Below are positions 44,424 through 54,068 of a stretch of DNA of 64,000 bases, one piece after another. Position 1 is the first letter of the stretch. Each line of letters starts with the position of its first letter. The DNA is from an uncultured bacterium (GTDB taxonomy: Bacteria > Planctomycetota > UBA1135 > GCA-002686595): assembly GCA_938075305.1 (NCBI GenBank), contig CALJGV010000007.1, positions 248,001-312,000 of the forward strand, given 5' to 3'. The position numbers and the translations under genes are program-made. Under the pieces are notes generated by a model that did not search any database, was not told where the DNA came from, and worked only from the letters and a program-made list of their open reading frames with translations.

Positions 44424-47400
44424 CGCTCCGCCTCCAGCCCCTCGAAGTAGCGTTCCAGGGACTCCTGGAACTCCACGGGGATCTTCGAGGGCTCCCCGCG
44501 GGCGGCGCGCTTCATGCCGCGCGCCTCGCCCCGCTCGTTGGAGCCCGCGGCGCGGCCGCTGAGGGCCAGCGCGTCGGTGGCCTCGGTGCCGCCGTTGCCG
44601 CCTCCAGGCGAGGCGCTGCTCTTCCCGCCGCCGCCGCTGCCGCCGGCACGCCGGGACTGGAGCAAGAGCTCGATGGCCTCGGTCTCCGCCGCGAGGGTGT
44701 CCCTCCCGGTCTCTCCCTCCAGCATCCACTCCGCCGCGTCCACCATGGCGCGCCGTGAGCTGGCCATCATGCGGATCTCCGTCCCGAAGGTCCGGGACCC
44801 ATCGGGGAGCTTGCGCATCTGGTTCATCAGGTTGTCGAGCCGATCCGCGAGACCGTCCTGCTGGCCGTACAGCTCGAGGGCCCGCTCCCCATGGGCGGCC
44901 TCCCCCAGGGCAGACTTCGCCTGCTCGGCCTCGCGGGTCATGTCCCGCAGGATCATCTCCGCCTCGGTGATCCGCAGGACCTCGAGGATGATCTCGGGCG
45001 GGAGGCTCTCGTCGTTCGTGCCACCCTCGTCCTCCTGCTCCTCCGGGGGTGCCTCCGCCGGCGGGACGAGCTCATCGCCCCATCGGTCCAGGCGATCCGA
45101 CAGGTACCTAGCGAGCATGGAGGCCTCCCCGGGCCGGCCGTCAGCCGCGCTCACGGCGACCTCACCGGCGAGGAATACGGGCCGCGTTCGGTTCCACTCT
45201 GCGACGACCCGGAGGATCCTGGGCGCCCCCTCATCCCCGCGGTAGGCGAGCCGGTCGGCGTAGGCGTCGAGGTCCATGTGCAGGGCCTCGAGCCGCCGCC
45301 CCTCCAGCTCCTCGAGGGCCGCGAGCTCCTCATTGGCGACCGCGATGGGGCGCTGCTTCAAGGCCCCCGCGGCGCCGAAGCCGCGGGCCACCGGCACGGC
45401 GAGGCGCTCGGCTCCGTCGGCCTGGGCGCGGCTGGCCATCTTCATGCGCTTGACCAGGGTGCTGGCCTCGAGGCGCGCCAGGATCTCCTGGAACGGGAGC
45501 GCGAGTTCGTTGAAGGACTCCACCAGCTCGCGCTGGGCCTCCACCGCCTTGGCGAGCTGCTGGGCCGTCATGCTCCGGGTGCTCTCCTCCTTCACCGGCT
45601 CCTCCTCCGCCGAGGGCGACGCGTCGTCCCCGCCGCTCGAACCCGGCACCGTCGTCCCCACCAGACCGAGGGAGCCCGGCCCGCTGGACACCTCGCCAGG
45701 AGAAGGCTCGGAGGCCGGCGCCTCCTCGCTCTCCGCGAGGCTCGACTCCACGTCGAGGATGTTCGGCGTCGGGTCGAAGGGAGACTCCTCCCCCGAGGCC
45801 GCGGGCTCCGCGTCCCCCTCCGCTTCGGGCGCGGCGCCGCCGCTCCCGCCCGCGCGTACCACCCCCGCAGCGCTCGTCTCGCGGCCCCCGGGCGTGTCGG
45901 CTGTGGCCGCCGCCTTGGCCGCGCTGGCGAGGAGCTTGGAGACAACCTCCATGTCCTCCTCCGCGAGCTCCTCGAGCCCGTCCCGGGCCTCGGTCCACAT
46001 CTCGAGGTCCCCCACGTCCACGGCCTCGTTGAGCGCCGCCTCGTCGAGGAGCTCTCCACCCTCGGCCACGAGGGCCCCCAGGCGCGAGCGATTGCGGCGC
46101 TCCGCGGCGACCTGCTCGTCGAGCACCGCTTGGACCTCACCGGTGCCGAGTTCCGCGTCCGTCATGGCCAGGAGCGTCTCGTTGGTGGCGAGGAGCTCGA
46201 GCTCTCGGTCTCGCACCTCCGCCGCCTCCTCGATCCACGCATCGAACCGTCGGCTCACGTACTTCAGGTGCTCGGCCTCGTCCATGACCCGCACGCGGAC
46301 AGGCGCGGAGTAGACCCGCTCCCTCCCCGGGAGGAGATCCACCGCCCACGCCCGCAGCTCGATGGGCCCTGGCTCGATGCCGAGGTCCGCGGGACGCAGG
46401 GTTGCGAAGGCCTCCGCCCGCGGCTCCCCCGGTCCCTGGGCCAGCAGCACCTTCTCGCCGAGGGAGCGCGGCGCCTCATCGAGGCCTGTGGAGGGTTCGA
46501 ACCACTCGAGCCCGCAGCGGTCCACCCCCAGGTCGTCCACCACCAGTACGTCGAAGGTGAGGGCGCCGCGCTCGAGCAGCACCGGGTCCGGCTCGAGGCC
46601 GATCATGGACACCTCGGGCGCCGCGTCCTCAACGGGGCGCAAGGAGAAGCGGAAGGAGCGCGGACTCTCGAGGCCAAACCGATCGACCCACTCGAGCTCC
46701 CGGACCAGGGACTCGCCGGCGGCGTCGCAGGCCATGGGAGCCGCCTCCAGGCGCAGCGCCAGGGGGGCGCCCGCGGCGCCCGCCAGCCGCGACTCACGGC
46801 TCAGCTGGAGCTCCAACCGTACCTCGCTCCCCACGACCGCCGAGAGCGCGCCGCCGCTCACGTCTCGCTCGAGGGGCTCGGGGAGCCCCAGATACCCGGG
46901 GAGGTGGACCCGCGCCGTCGCGGCCACCACCTCCGGCCGGGAGAGCGGCGAGAGGGTCACCACCTCGCGCAGGTCCCCGATCACCAGGAGCGCCGCTTGC
47001 TCTGTGGCCAGGGGGGGCAATTCCAGGGTGTAGGTGGAGCCGTCGAGGGGCCCGTGGACCGTCCCACGCTCCAGCCTCAGCTCCGCCCCGTCCGGGCGCC
47101 AGCGGGTGTCCCCGGCGAGCTCGAGGCGCACGGTCCGCGCCTCCTGGACAGGGAGGACCCAGCGGTCCTGCGCGCCCTCCACACGGGTGAAGGTGAAGCG
47201 CTCCACCCCGCCGAACGGCATGGCCCAGCGCTGGAGCGCGTTGAGCCCGACCTCGGGGAAGCGGATGAAAAGCGCCAGGGTCGCCGCCGCGGGGAGCACG
47301 AGCCAGCGCGTCAGAGCCCGGTGCCGCGAGGGCGGCAGCGCGTGGGCCAGGGTCTTGTCCCCCAGGTCTCGCTCCCCGCGACCGATCGCGGCGCGCACCA

Positions 47401-47839
47401 GCTCGGGGCTCCGCCGGAACTCCTCGGGGTCCGTGGCGAGCTCGAGGATGCCGAGCAGGCGGTCTCCGGTACGGGCGTCCCGGACCGCCACCTCCCGGGC
47501 GATGGCGCCCGCCGATCGGTGGCGCAGGACCCAGCGCGAGAGAGTCGTGGGGATCGCCACGGCGAGGCAGACGACGGCGAGGCCGAGCAACGCGCCCCGG
47601 AGGAGCGGCGGCGTGTCGAAGAGCCGGTCGATCCCGGCGGCGAGCAGGAACGTCGCCGCCGTCACGAGCGCGCACAGCGCCGCTGCCTCCCACAGCTTCT
47701 GCCGCCGCATGCGCGCGCGGAACGCGCGCAGCGAGCGGTCGATTCCCACGGGGGGAGGCGGAGCGCTGGGAGCGGGGGTCATGGGCTGCTCGGCGGGGAT
47801 CGCGCCGGCGCCGGCCGTCGGACGGGGGCGGACCTCCAT
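44420..47839 (-). CDS. DUF4175-like large membrane protein
   Basis: 1139 residues. Two N-terminal transmembrane helices (LCALVTAATFLLAAGI, LLGLAVVCLAVAIPTTL) and another near 185 (WLVLPAAATLALFI) precede a long extracytoplasmic region. This contains Ig-like strands, then helical Glu/Ala-rich segments separated by a Gly/Ser/Glu/Pro-rich linker near 670-780. Family members are encoded beside DUF58 and VWA genes and have no known activity. The ATG overlaps the upstream TAA by one base (TAATG). The low-complexity linker suggests a flexible, possibly wall-spanning structure. Confidence 0.78.
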   Translation of the reverse strand: MEVRPRPTAGAGAIPAEQPMTPAPSAPPPPVGIDRSLRAFRARMRRQKLWEAAALCALVTAATFLLAAGIDRLFDTPPLLRGALLGLAVVCLAVAIPTTLSRWVLRHRSAGAIAREVAVRDARTGDRLLGILELATDPEEFRRSPELVRAAIGRGERDLGDKTLAHALPPSRHRALTRWLVLPAAATLALFIRFPEVGLNALQRWAMPFGGVERFTFTRVEGAQDRWVLPVQEARTVRLELAGDTRWRPDGAELRLERGTVHGPLDGSTYTLELPPLATEQAALLVIGDLREVVTLSPLSRPEVVAATARVHLPGYLGLPEPLERDVSGGALSAVVGSEVRLELQLSRESRLAGAAGAPLALRLEAAPMACDAAGESLVRELEWVDRFGLESPRSFRFSLRPVEDAAPEVSMIGLEPDPVLLERGALTFDVLVVDDLGVDRCGLEWFEPSTGLDEAPRSLGEKVLLAQGPGEPRAEAFATLRPADLGIEPGPIELRAWAVDLLPGRERVYSAPVRVRVMDEAEHLKYVSRRFDAWIEEAAEVRDRELELLATNETLLAMTDAELGTGEVQAVLDEQVAAERRNRSRLGALVAEGGELLDEAALNEAVDVGDLEMWTEARDGLEELAEEDMEVVSKLLASAAKAAATADTPGGRETSAAGVVRAGGSGGAAPEAEGDAEPAASGEESPFDPTPNILDVESSLAESEEAPASEPSPGEVSSGPGSLGLVGTTVPGSSGGDDASPSAEEEPVKEESTRSMTAQQLAKAVEAQRELVESFNELALPFQEILARLEASTLVKRMKMASRAQADGAERLAVPVARGFGAAGALKQRPIAVANEELAALEELEGRRLEALHMDLDAYADRLAYRGDEGAPRILRVVAEWNRTRPVFLAGEVAVSAADGRPGEASMLARYLSDRLDRWGDELVPPAEAPPEEQEDEGGTNDESLPPEIILEVLRITEAEMILRDMTREAEQAKSALGEAAHGERALELYGQQDGLADRLDNLMNQMRKLPDGSRTFGTEIRMMASSRRAMVDAAEWMLEGETGRDTLAAETEAIELLLQSRRAGGSGGGGKSSASPGGGNGGTEATDALALSGRAAGSNERGEARGMKRAARGEPSKIPVEFQESLERYFEGLEAER

Positions 47840-50085
47840 TACACCCTCCCCGCGGCCTTCCGGCCGATCCAGAGCGCGGCCATCAGCGCCGCCGCCACCG
47901 CGCCGAAGATGGGGTGCCCCCAGAGCCTCATCCGCGTCACCTGGGGCGGCGGCTCGGGCAGCTCCGAGAGGCGCTCACCCACCGCGGCAGGAGAGAGTTC
48001 GTCGAGGGGCTCGCCGCCGCTGATGCGCGCGACCTCGGCGAGCACGTCAGGGCGGGCCGGGCGCCCCACCCGCTCCCGCGGGCGGGCGGTCACGGCGATT
48101 TCCGCCTCGAGGCTCGCGCCGGTCTCTTCGCAGGTGAGGACCACCTGGTAACGCCCCCCCTCCTCCGGGCGCCAGGTCGCCGAGTAGAGACCCCACGCGG
48201 CGTCCCCATCCGCGCGCGGCGGCTGCGTGAAGCGCACGCGATCGACCTTCCCCGAGGGCGACTGCACCCGCGCCGTCACCGAGGCGCCGTCCACGGGGCC
48301 GCCGCCCTCGGCGTCCATCACGTTGACGTTGAGCGCGACCGTCGTCCTCGCCTTCGGGCGGTCCGGCGCGAAGAAGAGCCGCATGGACTCGCCCACGTTC
48401 ATGTTTCGCTGGTACGCCATCCAGCGGATCACCTGACCCCAGAAGCGGTAGTGGTACAGGTCCTCGAAGCCCTCACGCCAGCGCCACGCGCCGTCCGTCC
48501 CCATGAAGAGCACCTTCCCCGTACGCGCGGTGCGGGTCACCAGCAGCTGGCGTCGCCCCGTGCTGCCCACGCTCTGGGGGTGGACCGCGAGGACCTGTGC
48601 GCCCGCCCGCGCTCGCTCGACCGCCGCGAACCACTGGAAGCCCGGGAGCTCGGACCAGAGGTAGGCGTTGGCGGTGGTGTCGGGGACGAGCCGCGTGAGG
48701 CCGCTCTGCAGGCCCGCCGAGGTGAGCCGCAGCCGCGCCGGGGTGGCGACGCCGTAGCCCCTGGGGCGCGCCGGGTCGAGCTCGACGGGGTACAGCTCCC
48801 CGAGCGCCGTCTGCTGGAGGTCGAGGTGTCCGCCGCCGAAGCCCGGCATCAGGATCAGCCCCCCCGCCTGGTCCCGGACGACCCCCGCGATGCTCTCGCA
48901 CTGCTCCTCAGTCAGGCCGTCCGGCCCGAGCCCGACGTCGCCGATGAAGATCACGTCGTACTCCGCGAGCGCCTCCTTGGGCGGAAAGGCCTCTAGGTAG
49001 GTCGGGCCGCCCCCCCTGCCCGGCATGCCCGGGAGCGTGAGGTAGCAGTCGACCTCGACGCCGGGGTCGCGGACGAGGGCGTTCCTGAGGTAGCGGTACT
49101 CCCAGCGCGGGAACCCCTCCACCAGCAGCACGTCGAGGGACTCCTCACGCACGTCCAGCTCGATCGTCCGCGTGTTGTTCTCCATGTCGAGCTCCCCGGG
49201 GACCGGGTCGACGGAGACCGTGAGCGACACCCGGCCCGGCTCGGTGGGCAGGTACTCCAGGGTCTCGGTCGTCACTCGCCGCGCGCCGAGCGCAATCCCG
49301 CGGGACTCCACGGGGCCGTCGGGACCGCTGAGCGTGATCCTCGAGGGGACCTCCCGGGGCATGGCGCTCTCGATGGACACCGGGATCTCGAGGCGGCGGC
49401 CGACGATGGCGAAGGCCGGGGGCTCCACGGGCTCGAGGGCGACGTCCGGCTGCTGGTCCTGGCTCCCCACGCTCGCCGTGAAGATCGGGACGTCCGCGAG
49501 CCGGTAGCGAACGGCGGCCTCGAAGGGGCTCTCCCCCTCCGTCCAGTCCCCGTCCGAGGCGAGGAGCACGGCGCGCAGGGAGGGGTCCTCCAAGAGCCGA
49601 TCGAGGGGGCCAGCGAGATCCGTCCCACGCTCCTCGACGGGTACGTCGGCGTCGACCGACTCCGTGGAGGCCGAGAGGGGGGTCACCACCAGGTCGAAGC
49701 GGCCCCCTGCCGTGGCGTCGGCACCGGGACCATCGCTCGCCTCCAGCTCGCCGATGACCCCCTCCAGGGCGTCGGCCCGGGAGACCGGCGCCCCGCCCCC
49801 CGGCACATCCACCGTGCCCATGCTGCGGGAGTCGTCCCAGAGGACCGCCACGAGGGCCCGCTCCTCCGGCACCTGGCTCCGGACCCACTCCGGACCGAGC
49901 AAGGCGAAGAGCACGAGCGCGATCAAGGTCGTCCGGATGACCTCCACTACCAGCACGGCGGGTCGTCCGCCGCTCCGCCGCCAGGCGCGGACCCCGAGGG
50001 CGCCGGCCACGAGGACCAGCCCCACGCATCCACTCACCAAAGCTGCGTCCGTGACCTGGAGTTGTAGACCGGAGTTGACGTTCAC
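47839..50085 (-). CDS. Membrane VWA-like protein with glutamine-amidotransferase-like domain
   Basis: 748 residues. Two N-terminal transmembrane helices (LVSGCVGLVLVAGALGV, TTLIALVLFALLGPEWV) are followed by a VWA domain with MIDAS DxSxS in LWDDSRSMG (about 80-87) and LLASDGDWTEG. Beta modules follow, then a GATase1-like region (YDVIFIGDVGLG, GGLILMPGFGGG) without a clear catalytic Cys. A C-terminal transmembrane helix ends the protein (GAVAAALMAALWIG). The start is GTG 50085 because it overlaps the upstream stop (GTGA) and gives the expected topology. It is probably a surface or periplasmic protein-assembly factor. Confidence 0.82.
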   Translation of the reverse strand: MNVNSGLQLQVTDAALVSGCVGLVLVAGALGVRAWRRSGGRPAVLVVEVIRTTLIALVLFALLGPEWVRSQVPEERALVAVLWDDSRSMGTVDVPGGGAPVSRADALEGVIGELEASDGPGADATAGGRFDLVVTPLSASTESVDADVPVEERGTDLAGPLDRLLEDPSLRAVLLASDGDWTEGESPFEAAVRYRLADVPIFTASVGSQDQQPDVALEPVEPPAFAIVGRRLEIPVSIESAMPREVPSRITLSGPDGPVESRGIALGARRVTTETLEYLPTEPGRVSLTVSVDPVPGELDMENNTRTIELDVREESLDVLLVEGFPRWEYRYLRNALVRDPGVEVDCYLTLPGMPGRGGGPTYLEAFPPKEALAEYDVIFIGDVGLGPDGLTEEQCESIAGVVRDQAGGLILMPGFGGGHLDLQQTALGELYPVELDPARPRGYGVATPARLRLTSAGLQSGLTRLVPDTTANAYLWSELPGFQWFAAVERARAGAQVLAVHPQSVGSTGRRQLLVTRTARTGKVLFMGTDGAWRWREGFEDLYHYRFWGQVIRWMAYQRNMNVGESMRLFFAPDRPKARTTVALNVNVMDAEGGGPVDGASVTARVQSPSGKVDRVRFTQPPRADGDAAWGLYSATWRPEEGGRYQVVLTCEETGASLEAEIAVTARPRERVGRPARPDVLAEVARISGGEPLDELSPAAVGERLSELPEPPPQVTRMRLWGHPIFGAVAAALMAALWIGRKAAGRV

Positions 50086-52115
50086 TCCGCGCCCTCCCTG
50101 GGCGGACTGCCCTCGGGGCTGCACAGGAGCAGCTCGGCCAGCAGGGCGCCCAACACGAGGAGGAGGAAGATGCGCCAGACCTCGTCGAGGAGCGAGCCCC
50201 CCTCCGCCGCCGCGCGTGTGGTGGTCACCACCACGTCCAGCGGCGCGAGGCTCTCCGCCAGGACCGCCGCGGGGAGCGCGGGGGCGGCGTCCTCGGACAG
50301 GGGGCGGTTGAGGGCGACGAAGGCCTCTCCATCGGTGAGCACGCCGGCGCGGCGCCCGCGCTCGGCGAGCGAGTCGGATCGGTCGCTCGCGGCCACCGAC
50401 CAGCGTTCCTCCAGCCAGCGCTCGTTGGCGCTCGCCGCCTGCTGCTCCTCGGACCCGAGCGCCGCCGCGGCCTGGTCGAGGGCGCGATGCACGAGCGCCA
50501 TGAAGACGATGCCCTGGGACGCGAGATCGCTGGAGCGCGGTTCGGGGAGGGTCCCGAGGAAGTACGCCGCCCCCCGACCCATCGCTGACTTGACCATGAG
50601 CGGCTGGCCGTCCTCGAGCCCGGCGAGGGGAATGCGGGCCACGGGCGCCTCCCCCACGGATTGGATGGAGCAGACTCGCCGCAGGGACACCTCTCCCACC
50701 GGGAGCGGCGTGCCGTCCGCTCCCGACGCGAGCAGGTCCGCGTCGGCGCGCCAGGTCTTCACCGCGCTCTCCTGCGCCGCCTCGTCCACCGAGCTCCACT
50801 GGCCCCAGCCCACCCCGGCAAACGACCCCCGTCCGGGAGCAGACGGCGGGAGGAAGAGCACGACGCCCCCAGCCTCGCAGAAGCGCGCCACCGCCGCGGC
50901 AGCCTCGCCCTCGGGGAGCGGCGCCTGCCAGGCGAGCAGCGCCGCGCCTCCCGGGTCCACGGCCTCCCGGGCGGAGGGCGTGAGCTCGCGCACCTCGTGG
51001 ATCACGTCCGGCCCTGCCGGCGACCGGGCCGCGACGGAGATCACCGAGGCCACCGTGCTCGACTCCGCGAGGACCGCCGTCTCCACCACCGGCGTGCCGC
51101 CGAAGGCGAACCAGTAACGGTCGTCGCCGGCGCGTCGATCGGTCGGGATCTCCACGGCGCCGAAGCCCGCCTCGAGCTCGGTGTCGATGGCCACCCGGTG
51201 CCCCATCAGTCGACCCTCTCGCCCGGTCAACTCCACCTCCACGGTGGTCCGCGCTCCGCCCACCTCGATGGCGACGGGGACCCGCAGGGCCGTGTCTCCG
51301 CTGGCCTCGGTCGCCGCTGCCCGGGTGATCACCAGGTCGAGCACGAGCTCCGCCGTCTCTCCCTCGGACTCACGGCGTACGCTCTGCACCCGGACGGCGA
51401 GGTTGTCCTCCGCCACCTCGGGGAAGCTGGTGAGCCGCACGCGCGTACCGGCACCGCCCCCCGCCCGGGAGAGCTGCTGGACCACGGCCTCCCAGCGCCC
51501 GTCGTCGGGCGCCCAGTCCTCACGCTGGGCATCGGTCAGGACCCAGACCTCGGCCCGGCCAGCGCCCGCCCCCTCGATGGTGCGCGCCGCCGTCTCGAAG
51601 GCCACCAGCAGGTCGCTGCCCGCCGAGGTCGCCTCGTCGAAGGAGAGACCCAGGAGCGCGTCGAGGTTCTGCGGTCGCAACACCTCGGACGGGCGGGTCG
51701 CATCCACGACCACGAGCTCCCGGGGCGCGGTGATGACAAGGGCCTCGCTGGCGCTCCGCAGGCCAAAGGCCAGCTTGGACTCGGGGAACCCGTCGACCTC
51801 CTCCCCCATGCTGCTGGAGCGGTCGAGGATCAAGATCACCTGATCCAGCCGCTCCCCCGCGACCCGCGCGGCCCAGCCGCCGGCGATGGGGCGGCCGAGG
51901 GTCAGGACCAGCGCCAGCACCGCGAGGGTGCGGGCCGCGAGCAGGAGGAACTCGCGCAGCCGCTGCCGCCCGCGGGAGGACCGCTCCCCCTCAAGCAGGA
52001 ACATCATCGCCCCCCACTCCACGACCCGGTGCCGGCGGCGGTGCAAGAGGTGCACGACCACGGGCAGCGCCACCAGCGGGAGCGCCCACAGGGCGAGGGG
52101 CTGCAGGAGGTTCAA
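50082..52115 (-). CDS. BatA-like VWA membrane protein, TTG start
   Basis: 677 residues. The N terminus NLLQPLALWALPLVALPVVVH matches the BatA family (an N-terminal membrane helix ending VVHLLHRRRHR). The MIDAS DRSSS is at 98-102 in LILDRSSSMGEE, with VLTDAQREDW further on. A C-terminal helix (IFLLLVLGALLAELLL) anchors the other end. The likely start is TTG 52115: it overlaps the DUF58 stop (TTGA), has an AAGGGAGGG upstream, and no ATG gives the family N terminus. VWA binding to a partner is inferred from the family. Confidence 0.82.
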   Translation of the reverse strand: MNLLQPLALWALPLVALPVVVHLLHRRRHRVVEWGAMMFLLEGERSSRGRQRLREFLLLAARTLAVLALVLTLGRPIAGGWAARVAGERLDQVILILDRSSSMGEEVDGFPESKLAFGLRSASEALVITAPRELVVVDATRPSEVLRPQNLDALLGLSFDEATSAGSDLLVAFETAARTIEGAGAGRAEVWVLTDAQREDWAPDDGRWEAVVQQLSRAGGGAGTRVRLTSFPEVAEDNLAVRVQSVRRESEGETAELVLDLVITRAAATEASGDTALRVPVAIEVGGARTTVEVELTGREGRLMGHRVAIDTELEAGFGAVEIPTDRRAGDDRYWFAFGGTPVVETAVLAESSTVASVISVAARSPAGPDVIHEVRELTPSAREAVDPGGAALLAWQAPLPEGEAAAAVARFCEAGGVVLFLPPSAPGRGSFAGVGWGQWSSVDEAAQESAVKTWRADADLLASGADGTPLPVGEVSLRRVCSIQSVGEAPVARIPLAGLEDGQPLMVKSAMGRGAAYFLGTLPEPRSSDLASQGIVFMALVHRALDQAAAALGSEEQQAASANERWLEERWSVAASDRSDSLAERGRRAGVLTDGEAFVALNRPLSEDAAPALPAAVLAESLAPLDVVVTTTRAAAEGGSLLDEVWRIFLLLVLGALLAELLLCSPEGSPPREGAE

Positions 52116-53041
52116 CCGCGCCCTCCCTTGCCCGCACGCGCCAGCAGGAACTCGGCGATGGTCCGCGCGATGTCCTCGTCCAGGAAGGTCTCCCGGAGCT
52201 CGACGTCGGCCGCGAGGGCGATCGACTCGAGAGCACTCCTGTGCCGCCGCCACGCCGCGAGATAGCGGGCCGCCACCATGGACGGGTCGGCGAGCACCGG
52301 CGCTCCTCCCTCGGGGTCCACGAAGCGCGTGGCCTCCTCGAAGCGGAACTCCGACTCGTCTCGGTCGACGATCTGGAAGACGCTCGTCTCGTGGCCTCGG
52401 TAGCGAAGGTGCTGGAAGGCGTCACGGAGGCCCTCCGGGGCGGTGAAGAGATCGGAGAGCACGCACACCAACGCCCGTCGCCCGGTCCGCTCCGCCACAT
52501 CGTGGAGCACCTCGACCACCCGTGTGGGCCCGCCGGGCTCGACCCGGGCCATCTCCCCCGCGAGCACCCGCAGGTGCGAGGGGCGGCGGCGCGGCGGGAC
52601 GCGGACGATCTCACCCTCCGCCGCGACCGTCACCCCTGCGGCGTCCCCCTGCCGGATGGCGAGCTGGGCGATCGAGGCCGCGATCCGACAGGCCAACTGG
52701 TACTTGGTGATGGGGCCGGCCCCCTGTTCACCGGAGTACCGCATCGAACCGCTCCCGTCGATCACGAGCACGAGTCGGAGGTTGGTGTCCGCCTCGAACT
52801 CCTTCACGAAGTGCCGGTCAGAGCGCCCGTAGACCCGCCAGTCGAGCCGGCGCAGGTCATCGCCGGGAACGTAGTCCCGGTACTCGGCGAACTCGACGCT
52901 CGATCCCCGGTGCGGGCTCCGGTGTCGCCCGGACACGGCCCCGATCTTCGCCCGGCGAGCCACCAGAGGGATCTGGCCGACGCGCGCGATCACCTCCGGG
53001 TCGAGCATCTCGGCGATTGCCGCGGCCTCATCCGAGGTCAT
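52112..53041 (-). CDS. DUF58 domain protein
   Basis: 309 residues. The DUF58 signature YRDYVPGDDLRRLDWRVYGRSD (starting at 54) is followed by a VWA-like segment LVLVIDGSGSMRY and LVCVLSDLFTAPEGLRDA. These proteins usually sit between a MoxR AAA ATPase and VWA genes and are thought to assist metal-dependent enzyme or complex maturation. Here it is the first gene of the operon and no MoxR gene adjoins it. ATG 53041 has a GAGGAG about 8 nt upstream. Confidence 0.92.
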   Translation of the reverse strand: MTSDEAAAIAEMLDPEVIARVGQIPLVARRAKIGAVSGRHRSPHRGSSVEFAEYRDYVPGDDLRRLDWRVYGRSDRHFVKEFEADTNLRLVLVIDGSGSMRYSGEQGAGPITKYQLACRIAASIAQLAIRQGDAAGVTVAAEGEIVRVPPRRRPSHLRVLAGEMARVEPGGPTRVVEVLHDVAERTGRRALVCVLSDLFTAPEGLRDAFQHLRYRGHETSVFQIVDRDESEFRFEEATRFVDPEGGAPVLADPSMVAARYLAAWRRHRSALESIALAADVELRETFLDEDIARTIAEFLLARAGKGGRG

Positions 53042-53350
53042 CCTTCCAACTCCTCGGCCGCGGGGCGAGCGATCGGATCGTTCAGGCTGCGGTGGGAGAT
53101 CATGCGCGTGGAGGAGGCTCGCTACGCCCCCCCCATTAGACGAGAAGCGAGGGGATCGGGGCACGCACCGACCTCGGGGAGCGCACCGGTTTGCCGAACG
53201 CTGACCGACCGCGGGCCGCGCCCCGGGTCCGCGAGGGGGGCTCTGTCGCGTGTCGATTCGAGGCACTCACCGGAACCGCGCTCCCCACCTCAAGCTCAAG
53301 GCCCACTCCGGTCGTTCTCACCCACGGCGCCGTGCCCGGCCCAGATCGCC
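53042..53350. other. Intergenic region between divergent DUF58 and DUF2959 genes
   Basis: 309 bp without a supported gene. It must hold the promoter of the VWA operon (minus) and that of the DUF2959 lipoprotein (plus). No convincing -10/-35 pair is seen. CGATCGGATCG at 53070-53080 is a short palindrome. No MoxR coding sequence or remnant is recognisable here. Confidence 0.5.
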
Positions 53351-54055
53351 ATGAAGAACTCCACTCGACTCTGCCTGCTCTCGCTCGTCACTCTGCCTCT
53401 CACCGCCTGCCAGTCCGGCGGCTACATGTCCTCGGTGGCGCTCACGGGCGCCGAGAGCCGACAGCATGTGGTGGAGGCCATCTCCGAGGGCGTTTCCGAG
53501 CAACAGGTCGCCGAGGACGAGTTCGAGGCCGCCGGCCGCATGCTCGCGAGCATCCAGGTCGCCAGCGAAGCTGAGGCCTCGAAGCTCTATTCGGAGTACC
53601 TGGACCAGATCGATCGCTGCGCCCGCCACGTGGAGCGCTTCAACGAGCAGATCACCGTCCTCCAGGCGGGGGCCGAGAACCTGTTCGTGGACTGGGAGGC
53701 CGAGCTCGAGCAGTTCACCAGCGACGCGATCCGAGAGCAGAGCTCTCGCCGGCTCGACGCCGCTCGCAGCGGCTTCGCCCTGCTGCACGATGAGCTCATG
53801 GGGGTGCACAGCCAGATGGCGGCCAGCCTCTCCACCCACAAGGACTACGCGCTCTACTTCAACCACAACCTCGCGGGCTCCAGCCGCGAGCTCCTCGGTG
53901 AGGAGAACAGTCGCTTCATGGCGACCATGGCCGCCATGAACGAGGACTGCAAGGTCGTCGAGTCCGACGCTCTAACCTTCAACGAGCGGCTGGCGGGTCC
54001 CGCGGAGTCGCCCGCCAAGGTCGCCAAGCCCGACGACCAGAGCGCCGCCCAGTGA
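53351..54055 (+). CDS. DUF2959 family lipoprotein
   Basis: 234 residues. Lipobox LPLTAC after a short signal peptide, then a coiled-coil-like alpha-helical body (VAEDEFEAAGRMLASIQ, YSEYLDQIDRCARHVERFNEQ, DAARSGFALLHDELMGVHSQM). These features match the DUF2959 family, whose function is unknown. The ATG at 53351 gives the lipobox at the right distance. Periplasmic or outer-membrane location is inferred. It converges on the AsmA-like gene with a 13-bp gap. Confidence 0.82.
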   Translation: MKNSTRLCLLSLVTLPLTACQSGGYMSSVALTGAESRQHVVEAISEGVSEQQVAEDEFEAAGRMLASIQVASEAEASKLYSEYLDQIDRCARHVERFNEQITVLQAGAENLFVDWEAELEQFTSDAIREQSSRRLDAARSGFALLHDELMGVHSQMAASLSTHKDYALYFNHNLAGSSRELLGEENSRFMATMAAMNEDCKVVESDALTFNERLAGPAESPAKVAKPDDQSAAQ

Positions 54056-54068
54056 GCGCCGGGAGGGT

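Noticed and set aside
44891-48151. A 1086-codon plus-strand frame opposite DUF4175
   Set aside because: Antisense shadow; the minus-strand frame has membrane helices and operon overlaps.
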